From: an uncultured Candidatus Saccharibacteria bacterium | GTDB lineage: Bacteria > Patescibacteriota > Saccharimonadia > Saccharimonadales > Saccharimonadaceae | Direction: 5' to 3' | Length of the DNA stretch: 64,000 bases | NCBI GenBank assembly: GCA_938017675.1 | Contig: CALIJB010000005.1 | Span: 114,742-178,741 of the forward strand | Shown here: piece after piece, positions 1 to 8,200 of the stretch | Position numbering within the stretch: the first letter of the stretch is position 1 | How the letters are laid out: each line of letters opens with the position of its first letter | Program-made: the position numbers and the translations under genes | Notes under the pieces: generated by a model | Database searches by the model: none | Seen by the model: only the letters and a program-made list of their open reading frames with translations | Told to the model about the DNA's origin: nothing

Positions 1-509
1 TAGAAGTTGTAAAGCAAGAAATTGACGAAGATAAAGTAGTAACTGTTCGTGACGCTATATCACTTCTGCCAATTGCTGGGTTGAGTAATGATCCACTGCA
101 TGATGCCTTGAGTAATCCTACTGAAAAAGTGAAAAGACTTATTACTATGATTCCAAAAGACGGCGGTAGTCGTACCGATCTCAGTGAAGAATATCAACTT
201 GAATGCCATAAACGAACGAATGGATTTAAGGATGTCTATGGTCGTATGGCGTGGGATAAGCCTGCACCGACTATTACGGGAGGATGTAATAACCCGTCAA
301 AGGGTCGATTTTTACATCCAGAGGAAGATCGTGTTATTACACTTCGAGAGGCAGCGCTTTTGCAGACATTCCCTGTTAATTATAAGTTTTCGTTCAGATC
401 GGGCAAAGCTGGTGTTGCTACGATGATTGGAAATGCTTTGCCGCCAGCATTTATTGAGTTTCATGCACGTAATATAATAGAGCATCTCAATACAACTTGT
501 TTGTGCTAA
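1..509 (+). CDS. C5 cytosine DNA methyltransferase, C-terminal part (cut by window start)
   Basis: The frame is open from the first bases of the window and ends with TAA at 507-509, so the N-terminal catalytic part (the PCQ and ENV motifs) lies outside. The visible part has late motifs of the Dcm/M.HhaI family: a VRDAI segment at about 48-60 (start of the target-recognition side), PAPTITGGC (motif IX region) near 266-290, REAALLQTFP near 348-372, and the motif X signature GNALPP near 430-447. The enzyme would transfer methyl from SAM to C5 of cytosine in a specific DNA site. Whether a restriction enzyme accompanies it cannot be seen here. An internal TTG at 81 is not the true start, because coding similarity continues upstream of it. 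Confidence 0.9.
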   Translation, partial: EVVKQEIDEDKVVTVRDAISLLPIAGLSNDPLHDALSNPTEKVKRLITMIPKDGGSRTDLSEEYQLECHKRTNGFKDVYGRMAWDKPAPTITGGCNNPSKGRFLHPEEDRVITLREAALLQTFPVNYKFSFRSGKAGVATMIGNALPPAFIEFHARNIIEHLNTTCLC

Positions 510-557
510 CTTTTTATACTATTTAGTGTTCAATAAATTATCTCTAGAATAATTAAA

Positions 558-1022
558 TCACGAGTCCCGTCGCAAAATATCCAGCACGCCAAACTTTCCA
601 GTCAACACTGCTTGGTTGATGATGTGCAGCGTGAGGGTGGCGATGAGCTCTTTAGGCTTGGTGTCGCTTGGTAAATCCAGTGTTGTGTCCAGCGCGTACA
701 CGTAAAATTGATAGCGGTGCGTGCCGAATGGCGGTTGCGGCCCGTTCCAGCCAGGACGGTCCCAACTGGTAACGCCTTCGACGGCGCCCATGGGTAGTGA
801 TTCGCTAGAAATTTCAGCGGTTTTGCCCGGCAAATTCCAAACCGTCCAATGATAGAATCCATCACGCCCAGGCGCGTCAGGGTCGTGGCAGACGATCGCC
901 AGGCTTTTGGCGTCTGCCGGCACGTCGCTGATCTCGAGCGGCGGGCGTTGATTACCGCCGAGCTTGGAGTAAATTTTTGGTATTTTAGCGTTTTCGGCGA
1001 ACGCAGGGCTAGATATCTTCAT
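558..1022 (-). CDS. YbhB/YbcL-family PEBP-like (Raf kinase inhibitor-like) protein
   Basis: A 154-residue protein of normal length for bacterial PEBP proteins. Two family signatures are clear: CHDPDAPGRDGFYHWTVWN (about residues 45-63), containing the DPDAP ligand-pocket loop and the HWTVWN segment, and GPQPPFGTHRYQFYVYALD (about 94-112), with the GxHRYxF motif. There is no signal peptide, so it should be cytoplasmic. The family binds anionic ligands or phospholipids; its role in bacteria is poorly known. It stands alone. A -10-like TAAAAT lies exactly 6 nt upstream of its ATG, preceded by TGA (extended -10), so the transcript is probably leaderless. Confidence 0.93.
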   Translation of the reverse strand: MKISSPAFAENAKIPKIYSKLGGNQRPPLEISDVPADAKSLAIVCHDPDAPGRDGFYHWTVWNLPGKTAEISSESLPMGAVEGVTSWDRPGWNGPQPPFGTHRYQFYVYALDTTLDLPSDTKPKELIATLTLHIINQAVLTGKFGVLDILRRDS

Positions 1023-1028
1023 AATTTA

Positions 1029-1034
1029 ATTTTA
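1029..1034 (-). promoter_or_regulatory. Predicted leaderless -10 box of the PEBP-like gene
   Basis: Read on the minus strand this is TGA-TAAAAT followed by six bases and then the ATG. A start point 7 nt after the box coincides with the A of ATG, predicting an mRNA without a leader. Confidence 0.6.
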
Positions 1035-1177
1035 TCATGCCAGTGTCGTCAGGTGTGAGACGCGGTAAAATACGAAACCTTAAACACAGTAACTTGCTGA
1101 AGCAAAACAGTTTTCGATCGGATTTTATCAATAGCTGGTTTACCGAACAACCTCTGGAGAGCTACTGGGCTGTATGC

Positions 1178-1183
1178 TAAAAT
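1178..1183 (+). promoter_or_regulatory. Predicted leaderless extended -10 box
   Basis: ATGC-TAAAAT, then six bases, then GTG at 1190. The TGC before the hexamer gives an extended -10. It would drive the operon 1190-2979 and decides the GTG start of the small ORF. Confidence 0.6.
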
Positions 1184-1189
1184 AAACAT

Positions 1190-1342
1190 GTGAGATATGC
1201 TTTTGTTTTCGTGAGTATAGTGGCGATTTGGCTGGCTATGCTGCTGTTGGTAAATACGAGCATTGATCCCTTATTTTTGTATATTTGCGTGTTAGTTTTG
1301 ACGCTGGTGTTGTACTTCATTGGGTTCCGGAGGGCTAGGTAA
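1190..1342 (+). CDS. Small two-helix membrane protein (50 aa)
   Basis: A short ORF starting at GTG. It encodes a hydrophobic protein with one helix at about residues 4-21 (FVFVSIVAIWLAMLLLV), a short polar turn (NTSIDP), a second helix at about 28-45, and a basic end FRRAR. Support: a well-placed extended -10 box exactly 6 nt before the GTG, and a TAA stop that directly abuts the GTG start of the ABC1 kinase at 1343 (no spacer), which implies translational coupling. No family recognised. With the 62-residue protein at 2791 it flanks the kinase, so a membrane-partner role is a reasonable inference. Confidence 0.65.
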   Translation: MRYAFVFVSIVAIWLAMLLLVNTSIDPLFLYICVLVLTLVLYFIGFRRAR

Positions 1343-2794
1343 GTGCGCTTATTATTTGTGGTTCGGGCATTGTTTCGGGTGTGGCGAGCTTGGCGCAGCG
1401 ATCAAATATGGCTCAAAGTTTTGTCAGACGAGTGTCAAAAATTAGGCGGCGTGTATGTAAAATTCCTCCAGCATTTGGCGTCAACTGAACTGATGGCTCA
1501 GGTGTATGCCGCTTCTGGATATCGGCTGGATGCTTTTGATGATGTGGTGGTTGAGCCGATTGACGTTAGCGAGGTTTTGCAGCAAGAGTTGGGTAGCAAA
1601 GCCAGCCAAATAGTCGTTGATGGAGACCAGCCGTTTGCTACGGGTTCGTTCGCTCAGGTCTATCGTTGTCACATCGTTGACCGTCCAGGTAACCAGTATA
1701 TTCTCAAGATCCTTCGCCCCAGCGTGGTGCGTTATTTGAGTTTTGACTTTGTGGCGCTGCGTTTTTGCTGTTGGGCGGGGCAGTTTATGCTAAAGAACGA
1801 TATTTTTCCGTTGGTTGAGATTGCTGATGAGTTTATCAAAACCACCAAGCGCGAAACCGATTATCAGCGCGAGCAAATTACAGCTCAGGCGATTCGTGAA
1901 TATTTTGCCAAGCGTACCGACAACGTTGTCGTGCCAGAGACGCTGGCTGATTATTCAACGCGGCGGATATTGGTTCAGGACTATATAGAGGGGTTGCCGC
2001 TAACCGAGGTGGTGGAACAGGCGCAAGCAGGAGGTGATACTTACCGGTTTGTCAAAGATCAACTTGGTTCTGACATGCAGCAGCAATTAGTGACGGTCGG
2101 CAGTGAGTTTTTAATCGCAATTTTACAAGCAGATATCATTATGGCCGATCCGCATCCAGGTAATATTTATTTGCTGAGAGACAACAAAGTTGCGCTGATC
2201 GACTTTGGTTTGGCGGTGGCAGCGCCGCGGCATCGCGCCTCGTTTTATCATATGATTGTGCAGTATCGCGCGCTGTATGAAGATCGAGCTGACATGGGAT
2301 TGTTGGCACTGGCGATGCTGGCGTTTTATGATCATACCTTGTACCAAGCGCTGGATGTGATTGCCAAAGATCGCAGCTTGACTCGCACTATTTATGAATA
2401 TGCGAACACACTGCTTCAATCGACAACCAGCACGTTCGCTGCCAATCGGCAAATAACCCAATTATTTCTCAATGAAATTAACGCTGGCAATCGGTTTGCT
2501 GTCAGGTTAGACAGCGTTGATATCATGTTGCAGCGCGGTTTGTACCATTATTTAGCAGCAGCTAGGTTAGCGTGCGGCGATGAATATCGAAGGACGCATT
2601 ATTGGCGGATTGTCCATGACGCCCTGGAATTGGCCGAGGTTCATGCTAATATCTATGGAATCAGCGAGGCGGTGCGCTCGTCGCCGATGAGTATTGAGCT
2701 GGCGCAAGAAATAGTGATGGATTGGATGAGTAAGGTTGCGGAGCGCGACAGAGCCGCCTACGCCATGTTGTTACAAAAAGGAGAATTATCATGA
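1343..2794 (+). CDS. ABC1/UbiB-family atypical protein kinase-like protein
   Basis: 483 residues. Family features in order: KLGGVYVKFLQHL-like segment near residues 33-46 (the position of the KxGQ region of UbiB; here the KxGQ motif itself is altered), the alanine/glycine loop ATGSFAQVYR near 100-109, an ILKILRP segment with the ATP-binding lysine near 124, ADPHPGNIYL near 270 (catalytic Asp and Asn) and ALIDFGLA near 288 (DFG-type metal-binding Asp). UbiB proteins are ATPases/kinases tied to quinone or lipid metabolism. No ubiquinone or menaquinone gene is visible here, so the substrate is unknown. GTG start directly after the stop of the 50-aa ORF; its end overlaps the next gene by 4 nt (ATGA). 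Confidence 0.88.
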   Translation: MRLLFVVRALFRVWRAWRSDQIWLKVLSDECQKLGGVYVKFLQHLASTELMAQVYAASGYRLDAFDDVVVEPIDVSEVLQQELGSKASQIVVDGDQPFATGSFAQVYRCHIVDRPGNQYILKILRPSVVRYLSFDFVALRFCCWAGQFMLKNDIFPLVEIADEFIKTTKRETDYQREQITAQAIREYFAKRTDNVVVPETLADYSTRRILVQDYIEGLPLTEVVEQAQAGGDTYRFVKDQLGSDMQQQLVTVGSEFLIAILQADIIMADPHPGNIYLLRDNKVALIDFGLAVAAPRHRASFYHMIVQYRALYEDRADMGLLALAMLAFYDHTLYQALDVIAKDRSLTRTIYEYANTLLQSTTSTFAANRQITQLFLNEINAGNRFAVRLDSVDIMLQRGLYHYLAAARLACGDEYRRTHYWRIVHDALELAEVHANIYGISEAVRSSPMSIELAQEIVMDWMSKVAERDRAAYAMLLQKGELS

Positions 2795-2979
2795 AGCAAT
2801 TACAACAATGGGTGATGCAAGTTCGCTATCCGTATGCCGCGGGAATCATCGCCGTGATGTGGATTGGCACGGCGATTTTTGCTTACCTGAAACCCGACGT
2901 TCCGCTTGAATTTTTGGTCGGAAGCCTTGCTGTCAGCACTATTATCATTGCGATCACTGGACTGTCGGAAGCCCGCTAA
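2791..2979 (+). CDS. Small membrane protein (62 aa) coupled to the UbiB-like kinase
   Basis: 62 residues with two hydrophobic helices, about 16-32 (AAGIIAVMWIGTAIFAY) and 39-57 (FLVGSLAVSTIIIAITG), separated by KPDVP. Its ATG overlaps the kinase stop in an ATGA junction, and an AAAGGAG Shine-Dalgarno site lies just before it inside the kinase gene. No family recognised. The coupling suggests joint function with the kinase, perhaps tethering it to the membrane (inference). Confidence 0.75.
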   Translation: MKQLQQWVMQVRYPYAAGIIAVMWIGTAIFAYLKPDVPLEFLVGSLAVSTIIIAITGLSEAR

Positions 2980-3046
2980 ATTTTACAGTGAAATAAGCAA
3001 TTTTTATACGCTTTACTAATGTACATCATTTACAATAAGAATCCGC

Positions 3047-3766
3047 ATGAAGCCTAAAACCACTGCTCAAAAAATACTAGAATTTTACGACAGTCTGAAA
3101 AATGTTGACATAGATTTACCGGAAAAATATCGTCTAATCAATCCGTTTACTAACGACGATCGGCAGCGAATAGCGCAAATAACGCATCGGTTTTATCGTC
3201 AGTACTATCATGATAATACGCGGCGATTTATGATTTTGGGCAGTTCGCCGGCACGGCGCGGGACAGCGCTTACTGGTGTGCCGTTCGAAGACGTTAATCA
3301 TTTACAAAAAGATACCAGAATTTCTCTAGATGCTTTTGGAGCGAATAAACGCTCGTCAAGCTTCTTGTATGAAATGATGGAAGAATACGGCGGGCGCCAG
3401 AATTTTTATAAACAATTTTACATGAGTTTTGTGTGTCCGCTAGGTATTGAAAAGATAAATTTGAAAGGTAATTGGGTAAATTGTAACTACTATGAAAATG
3501 CAGCTCTGAAAAAATGTCTACATCCTTTTATTGTAGATTCGCTGAGGCGCCAGATCGATTTTAATATTGATACAACCGTTTGCTTTTGTATCGGCAGCGG
3601 TGAGAATTTTAAGTTTTTGACCAATATAAATAATGAGCATCATTTCTTTGATACTATCGTGTCGTTGGAGCATCCGCGGTTTATTATGCAGTATAATGCG
3701 GATCGTAAAGAAGAGTTTATCCAAAAGTATGTAAATATTTTCAGACAATATGGTATGGGGAAATGA
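3047..3766 (+). CDS. SMUG2-like uracil-DNA glycosylase family protein (DUF4918)
   Basis: 239 residues, close to the family length. The segment FMILGSSPARRGTALTGVPF (about residues 61-80) matches the NPxxxGxxLTGxPF active-site region of SMUG/UDG-superfamily proteins. The C-terminal LEHPRFIMQY (about 209-218) matches the HPR[FY] motif that forms the minor-groove loop. Such enzymes remove uracil or oxidised pyrimidines from DNA in base-excision repair. Note that Ser-Ser stands where many SMUGs have Gly-Asn-Pro. A -10-like TACAAT at 3031-3036 leaves a 10-nt leader. The start is the ATG at 3047; no good Shine-Dalgarno site is visible. Monocistronic. Confidence 0.72.
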   Translation: MKPKTTAQKILEFYDSLKNVDIDLPEKYRLINPFTNDDRQRIAQITHRFYRQYYHDNTRRFMILGSSPARRGTALTGVPFEDVNHLQKDTRISLDAFGANKRSSSFLYEMMEEYGGRQNFYKQFYMSFVCPLGIEKINLKGNWVNCNYYENAALKKCLHPFIVDSLRRQIDFNIDTTVCFCIGSGENFKFLTNINNEHHFFDTIVSLEHPRFIMQYNADRKEEFIQKYVNIFRQYGMGK

Positions 3767-3796
3767 TAGCGAACGACATTAATCCAATAATTGCGA

Positions 3797-3802
3797 TATA
3801 AT
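3797..3802 (+). promoter_or_regulatory. Predicted leaderless -10 box (TATAAT)
   Basis: A consensus TATAAT ends exactly 6 nt before the ATG at 3809. This selects that ATG over an in-frame TTG at 3791, which lies upstream of the box. Confidence 0.65.
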
Positions 3803-3808
3803 TTAATA

Positions 3809-4429
3809 ATGATCACCGACCAACTCCTCGCCAAATATTCCATCATTTCCGAGCAAGTTGATGCCAAAGAGCTCGGCGTCTTGCTGCGGGAGCTGGAAAA
3901 GGTGCTGCGAAGCGGCGCGACTGGTAACGTTGTGGAATTTGGCTGTTATGTCGGCACGACTAGTTTGTTTATCCGACGGCTGCTGGACGCTTATGATTTT
4001 ACTGGTGAATTTCATGTTTACGATTCGTTTATGGGCTTGCCGGAAAAAACCCAAGCCGACGCCAGCGCTGCGGGTGAGCAGTTCAAGGCGGGCGAGCTGC
4101 TCGCGCCGCGCAAGACCTTCGTCCAGAATTTCAAAAAGGCTGGCTTGAAACTGCCGATTATTCATAAAGGTTGGTTTGCTGATTTCACTCCTGAGGACGT
4201 GCCGGAAAGTATCATCTTTGCGTTTTTTGACGGCGATTTTTATGAGTCAATTGCTGATTCATTCCGCGTGTGTAATGGTAAGTTTCATGAAAAGGCGATC
4301 GTCATCGTTGATGACTATGCTAATGAAGCCTTGCCGGGTGCCGCGCGAGCGGTTGATAAGTGGCTGGCTAATAATCGGCAATACACTTCGAGAACCGAGT
4401 CTAGTCTGGTAATTATTCACATCCTTTAG
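3809..4429 (+). CDS. TylF/MycF-like class I SAM-dependent methyltransferase
   Basis: 206 residues from the chosen ATG. A Rossmann SAM-binding motif VVEFGCYVGTTS (about residues 41-52), HVYDSFMGLP (about 70-79, strand 2 acidic residue plus the typical DSFxGLP of TylF-like enzymes), FAFFDGDFYES (metal-binding DGD region, about 138-148) and VIVDDYAN (second acidic metal site, about 166-173) identify the TylF/MycF-like O-methyltransferase family. Those enzymes are Mg-dependent and act on sugars or small molecules. No partner sugar-biosynthesis genes are adjacent, so the substrate is unknown. Transcription is probably leaderless. Confidence 0.85.
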   Translation: MITDQLLAKYSIISEQVDAKELGVLLRELEKVLRSGATGNVVEFGCYVGTTSLFIRRLLDAYDFTGEFHVYDSFMGLPEKTQADASAAGEQFKAGELLAPRKTFVQNFKKAGLKLPIIHKGWFADFTPEDVPESIIFAFFDGDFYESIADSFRVCNGKFHEKAIVIVDDYANEALPGAARAVDKWLANNRQYTSRTESSLVIIHIL

Positions 4430-4450
4430 TACTGTTTTTCTTAAAATAGC

Positions 4451-4489
4451 TTGACTTTTTATAGTACCTTGTATAACATAGTACTATGT
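4451..4489 (+). promoter_or_regulatory. Promoter and candidate PadR operator for the ABC operon
   Basis: TTGACT (4451-4456) and TATAAC (4472-4477) form a possible -35/-10 pair with a 15-nt spacer. A perfect 14-nt palindrome ACATAGTACTATGT spans 4476-4489, and an extra ATAGTAC half-site lies at 4461-4467. AT-rich ATGT/ACAT palindromes are typical PadR targets, and this operon encodes a PadR protein, so autoregulation is likely (inference). Confidence 0.6.
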
Positions 4490-4514
4490 ACAATAAAACT
4501 ACGAGGAGCAAGGC

Positions 4515-5816
4515 ATGAGAAGAATAGATATTATCAAGCGGGCGGGGCGCAATCTCCGCCAATCGAAAGGTCGGACGATTTTGACGGCGCTGGCGATTTC
4601 GGTCGGGGCGTTTACGATTGGGCTGGCGTTGATGGCTGGCGAAGGTGGTCGGCTGTATACCAACAGTATGGTCGATGCGGCTGGCGACAAAAAAGTGGTT
4701 ATGGTTCGCAAAAAAATTGAATCGAACAATAAGGAAGAAAAATTACCAGAGTACGGCGCGTCGGAAAAAACAGAAAAAGAACAAGAGGAGAAGCAGGCAG
4801 CAGCTATGCGTAGTAAATATTCAATGAGCGATGCTGATCTGGCTAAATTGCTAAAGACTCCGCACGTACAAACGGTAACGCCGGCTTATTCAACTACTGG
4901 CGTGGCCTATGCGCAGAGTTCGGCAAACGGCAAAAAGTTTGCGTTGGATGTGGCGGTGAAAGCTGATAAAACGCGGGCAGAATTGGCGGCGGGTAAGCTG
5001 GATAATTTCATGCCAAAGCCGGGCGAAATTATCATCCCGGAGGCTTATGTCAAGCAACTGGGCTTCAAGGACGCGCAGTCGGCAATTGGTCAGACGATTA
5101 CGCTGGGTTTGCGTAGTGCGGAGCAAGGCGGCGAGGTTGCCAAGGAGCTGCCGCTGAAAATTACTGCGGTCGACAAAGAATCGGATACGATTTTGTACTA
5201 TCAGCCGACGCTGCGAATATCGACAGCTGACGCTAAGGAAATCTACGAATTTAGCCACGACAAAAGCCAGCCGAACGAGTATTCGACGGCGTTGGTGTCG
5301 GTTGATGATGAGAAAAATATCGATGCGGTGAAGGACGAAATTAGCAAAGACTACAGCGCCTATTCGATTCAGGATGTGCGCAAGACGCTGCTCACCATGG
5401 TCAACGCGGCGCAAGCGGCGCTGGCGGGATTCGGCGGCTTGGCACTGCTGGCGAGCGTATTCGGTATTATCAATACCATGTATATTTCGGTGCTGGAGCG
5501 AACTAGCCAAATTGGCTTGATGAAAGCGCTCGGGATGCGCGGCCGCGATATCGGTAAGTTGTTTCGGTATGAGGCAGCATGGGTTGGTTTGCTGGGCGGC
5601 CTGATTGGCGTGGGCTTGGCGAGCTTGGTGACGCTGCTGAATCCAGTGATTGCCAGCGCGCTGAAGTTAAGCGCAGGGACGAATTTGCTGGTGATTAATC
5701 CGCTGCACATTGGTTTGCTGGTGATTGGTCTGGTGGCGATGGCGGTAATTTCTGGCTGGCTGCCGAGCCGCAAAGCAACAAAATTAGACCCGATTGAGGC
5801 GTTAAGGACGGAATAG
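4515..5816 (+). CDS. ABC transporter permease, MacB/FtsX-like
   Basis: 433 residues. Domain order: one N-terminal membrane helix (about 18-41, TILTALAISVGAFTIGLALMAG), a large external domain with a charged Lys/Glu-rich stretch (about 60-105), then three C-terminal helices (about 297-325, 346-375, 393-415) and the ending SGWLPSRKATKLDPIEALRTE typical of the FtsX/MacB_PCD family. A GAGGAG ribosome site precedes the ATG. Probably pairs with the ATPase 10 nt downstream to export a peptide, lipid or drug, or to relay envelope stress. Regulated by the upstream palindrome and the PadR encoded in the same operon. Confidence 0.93.
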   Translation: MRRIDIIKRAGRNLRQSKGRTILTALAISVGAFTIGLALMAGEGGRLYTNSMVDAAGDKKVVMVRKKIESNNKEEKLPEYGASEKTEKEQEEKQAAAMRSKYSMSDADLAKLLKTPHVQTVTPAYSTTGVAYAQSSANGKKFALDVAVKADKTRAELAAGKLDNFMPKPGEIIIPEAYVKQLGFKDAQSAIGQTITLGLRSAEQGGEVAKELPLKITAVDKESDTILYYQPTLRISTADAKEIYEFSHDKSQPNEYSTALVSVDDEKNIDAVKDEISKDYSAYSIQDVRKTLLTMVNAAQAALAGFGGLALLASVFGIINTMYISVLERTSQIGLMKALGMRGRDIGKLFRYEAAWVGLLGGLIGVGLASLVTLLNPVIASALKLSAGTNLLVINPLHIGLLVIGLVAMAVISGWLPSRKATKLDPIEALRTE

Positions 5817-5826
5817 GAGAAATATC

Positions 5827-6525
5827 ATGATTGAACTAAAAAATGTGACGAAGATTTACGGCAAAAAGAAAAATCAATTTACGGCGCTGAAAAACGTCAG
5901 CTTGAATATCCCGACGGGCGCGAGCGTGGCTATCCTCGGCAAATCCGGTTCTGGAAAATCGACGCTGATGCACGCGATTTCCGGGCTAGATCGGCCACAG
6001 CATGGTCAGGTGATCATCGACGGGCAAGACATCTTGCAGCTGAAGCCGAAGCGTGTCGATGAGTTTCGCGCCAAGAAAATCGGCTTTATCTTTCAGAGCT
6101 TTTTTGTCCAAGGCAATGAGAGCGTGGTTGACAACGTCAGCTTGCCACTGGAAATCGCGCGGCTGCCGCGCAAAAAGCGGGCGCACAAAATCAATGCGGC
6201 GCTTAAAGCGGTGGATTTGTACGATAAGCGCAAAAATCGTGCCAAAGATTTGTCGGGCGGGCAAAAGCAGCGCTTGGCGATTGCTCGGGCGATTGTCGGC
6301 GATCCGCAAATCATCTTTGCCGACGAGCCGACCGGCAACCTGGACAGCGAAACTGGCGCTAAGGTGGAAGGATTGCTATTTGATTATAATAAGCAAAAGG
6401 GTGTCACGCTGATTGTAGTGACACACGACGTCGACCTGGCGAAGAAATGCGATTATCAGATCATAATTAAAGACGGGCGGGTTGAGAAATCGACCGTGCC
6501 AGAGGAGAAAAAGCATGGACGTTAG
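5827..6525 (+). CDS. ABC transporter ATP-binding protein (MacB/LolD-like)
   Basis: 232 residues. Walker A GKSGSGKST (about 39-47), Q-loop near FIFQSFF (about 90), signature LSGGQKQR (about 142-149), Walker B IIFADEPTGNLD (about 162-173) and H-loop VVTHD (about 198). The sequence around DEPTGNLDS is characteristic of the LolD/MacB exporter class that works with FtsX-like permeases, matching the gene before it. AGGAG ribosome site before the ATG. Its 3' end overlaps the PadR gene by 11 nt. Confidence 0.96.
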   Translation: MIELKNVTKIYGKKKNQFTALKNVSLNIPTGASVAILGKSGSGKSTLMHAISGLDRPQHGQVIIDGQDILQLKPKRVDEFRAKKIGFIFQSFFVQGNESVVDNVSLPLEIARLPRKKRAHKINAALKAVDLYDKRKNRAKDLSGGQKQRLAIARAIVGDPQIIFADEPTGNLDSETGAKVEGLLFDYNKQKGVTLIVVTHDVDLAKKCDYQIIIKDGRVEKSTVPEEKKHGR

Positions 6526-6862
6526 TGCTTACGCTGAAAGCTTGGCAATTCAGCTGCGCAAAGGTTTTTTGGTCTACTGTGTGCTGCTGGTTTGTGCCAA
6601 ACAACCGCAATATACCGGCGACATTGTCAAGCAATTGAGCGAGTCGGAGCTGATGGTGGTTGAAGGAACGATTTACCCGCTACTCAGCCGCTTGCAAAAA
6701 TACGGCTATTTGCAGCATGAATGGCAGGAAAGCGAGCAAGGTCCGCCGCGCAAATATTATTCGCTAACTGACAATGGCAAGCAATTGGTGGATGAATTGA
6801 AAGATCGGATAAAACTGTTAAATAATTCGCTGAAAAATCTCGAGAAAGGAGCAAAGCGATGA
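6515..6862 (+). CDS. PadR-family transcriptional regulator
   Basis: 115 residues from the ATG at 6515, which follows a GAGGAG ribosome site; an upstream in-frame start at 6482 would lie inside the ATPase gene. The winged-helix core is recognisable: GDIVKQL (helix 2), VVEGTIYPLLSRLQKYGYL (recognition helix and wing start, about residues 45-63) and GPPRKYYSLTDNGKQ (wing, about 75-89). The GTIYPLLxRL motif is diagnostic of PadR. A C-terminal helix for dimerisation follows. It should repress this ABC operon through the palindrome at 4476-4489 in response to a transported or membrane-active compound (inference). Confidence 0.93.
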   Translation: MDVSAYAESLAIQLRKGFLVYCVLLVCAKQPQYTGDIVKQLSESELMVVEGTIYPLLSRLQKYGYLQHEWQESEQGPPRKYYSLTDNGKQLVDELKDRIKLLNNSLKNLEKGAKR

Positions 6863-8157
6863 AAGAAATAACCAGAATCCATTTGGCGAAAACGCCGTTT
6901 AGCGCGGAGATTGATGCCAAAAAATCATTGGAGAAATATCTTAATTTAATTCAGAAAAACATGCATGCCGAGCCGGAAGCCATGCAAGAAATTGAAGCGC
7001 GAATGGTGGAACTTTTAGCGGAGCGCGGCGTGGCAAAAGACGGCGTAATCGGTAACGATGATGTTCTGGCAATTCAGAAACAGATGGGCGAGCCGCGCGA
7101 TTTTTCGGACGGTAGCGACAATGCGGAGATTGATGCTGACGTAGATGACGAGGTATTGGGCAATTCGTCTAAGCAGCTAATGCGCGATACTGAACATGGT
7201 TTGATCGGCGGCGTGTGTGCTGGCGTAGCAGCTTATTTTGGCGTTAATCCGTTGTGGATACGCTTGATCGCTATCTTTTCGCCGTTTATAACGTTTGGCA
7301 CGGCGGTACTGATTTACATCGTGATGTGGTTGTCGATTCCTGAAGCACGGACGGCTTCGGACAAGCTGCGGATGCGCGGCGAGCCGGTAACACTGGACGC
7401 GCTCAAACGCTTGTCAGTTGACGATAGCACTGAAAAGCAGACAGCAAGCACCGCTGCCAAGATTTTCCGCTTTTTGCTGGGAATTATACTGGCGCTGATA
7501 GCGTTTGGACTGCTGGTGGCGCTGCTGGTCGGCGGCGTGTTTGGCTTTGGTGCAGTGGCAGCGTTGAACGGATTTACCGCGCAAAGCTGGGCGTGGGGAT
7601 TGCTATGCTGCTTGGTTTTGGGCGGCGCAGTTTTGTTCACCTTGACGTTGCTGGCTACCTGGAGTGTCTTCACCTGGAAGCTGAAGCGTCCGGCGATTAT
7701 GGCAATGCTGGGTCTATTGATGGCTGGCGCGGTTTGTTTGTCGGGTGTGGCAATTTTCAGCGCTAATACTTATTCGAATCTAACTTACGATTACGAGAAA
7801 ACTCTAAAAGTTAAAACTGTTGACGCCTCAGAAGTTGCTGCCGGCGCTAAAAGTATAGTAGTTGATGGCAACGGTGAATATGTTGCGATGGAATATGGCG
7901 GCTATGCCGAAAAGACTCGGTTGGAAGTAAAATATCACGACACGCAATATTCCAAAGTACCGGAAGTAAAATTGCGTCGCGACGGCGACAAACTCGTGGT
8001 TAATGTAAAAAGCCAGATAGACGAGACGTGCAGTCATCGCGGTTTCACGGAGTCTATGCGCTGCCGCTACATGTACGGCCCGGTTTCTGTCAGGGTTTAT
8101 GGCCCGGTGGATTTGCTGGCGCCCGGCCGCAACAATACGTTTGATTATAACGATTAA
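6859..8157 (+). CDS. PspC-domain membrane protein with HAAS-like N-terminal domain
   Basis: 432 residues. Residues about 1-85 form a soluble helical domain like the HAAS/DUF1700 domains that accompany PadR regulators (EIEARMVELLAERG, then IQKQMGEPRDF). A PspC domain follows at about 108-160, with LIGGVCAGVAAYFGV and LIYIVMWLSIPEA. Three further membrane helices are at about 205-235, 245-270 and 278-300, and then an extracytoplasmic beta-rich domain (about 310-432) containing two Cys (ETCSHRGFTESMRC). Overlaps PadR by ATGA. Together with the ABC genes this resembles envelope-stress modules in which PadR, HAAS/PspC proteins and an exporter act together. Confidence 0.88.
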   Translation: MKEITRIHLAKTPFSAEIDAKKSLEKYLNLIQKNMHAEPEAMQEIEARMVELLAERGVAKDGVIGNDDVLAIQKQMGEPRDFSDGSDNAEIDADVDDEVLGNSSKQLMRDTEHGLIGGVCAGVAAYFGVNPLWIRLIAIFSPFITFGTAVLIYIVMWLSIPEARTASDKLRMRGEPVTLDALKRLSVDDSTEKQTASTAAKIFRFLLGIILALIAFGLLVALLVGGVFGFGAVAALNGFTAQSWAWGLLCCLVLGGAVLFTLTLLATWSVFTWKLKRPAIMAMLGLLMAGAVCLSGVAIFSANTYSNLTYDYEKTLKVKTVDASEVAAGAKSIVVDGNGEYVAMEYGGYAEKTRLEVKYHDTQYSKVPEVKLRRDGDKLVVNVKSQIDETCSHRGFTESMRCRYMYGPVSVRVYGPVDLLAPGRNNTFDYND

Positions 8158-8200
8158 AACTTTAAGCAACTTTTCATGACGCGTCGATACAGTGGCGCTC

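Noticed and set aside
5369..5773. Minus-strand frame of 134 residues inside the ABC permease
   Set aside because: Shadow of the GC-rich third-codon pattern of a clearly conserved permease gene.
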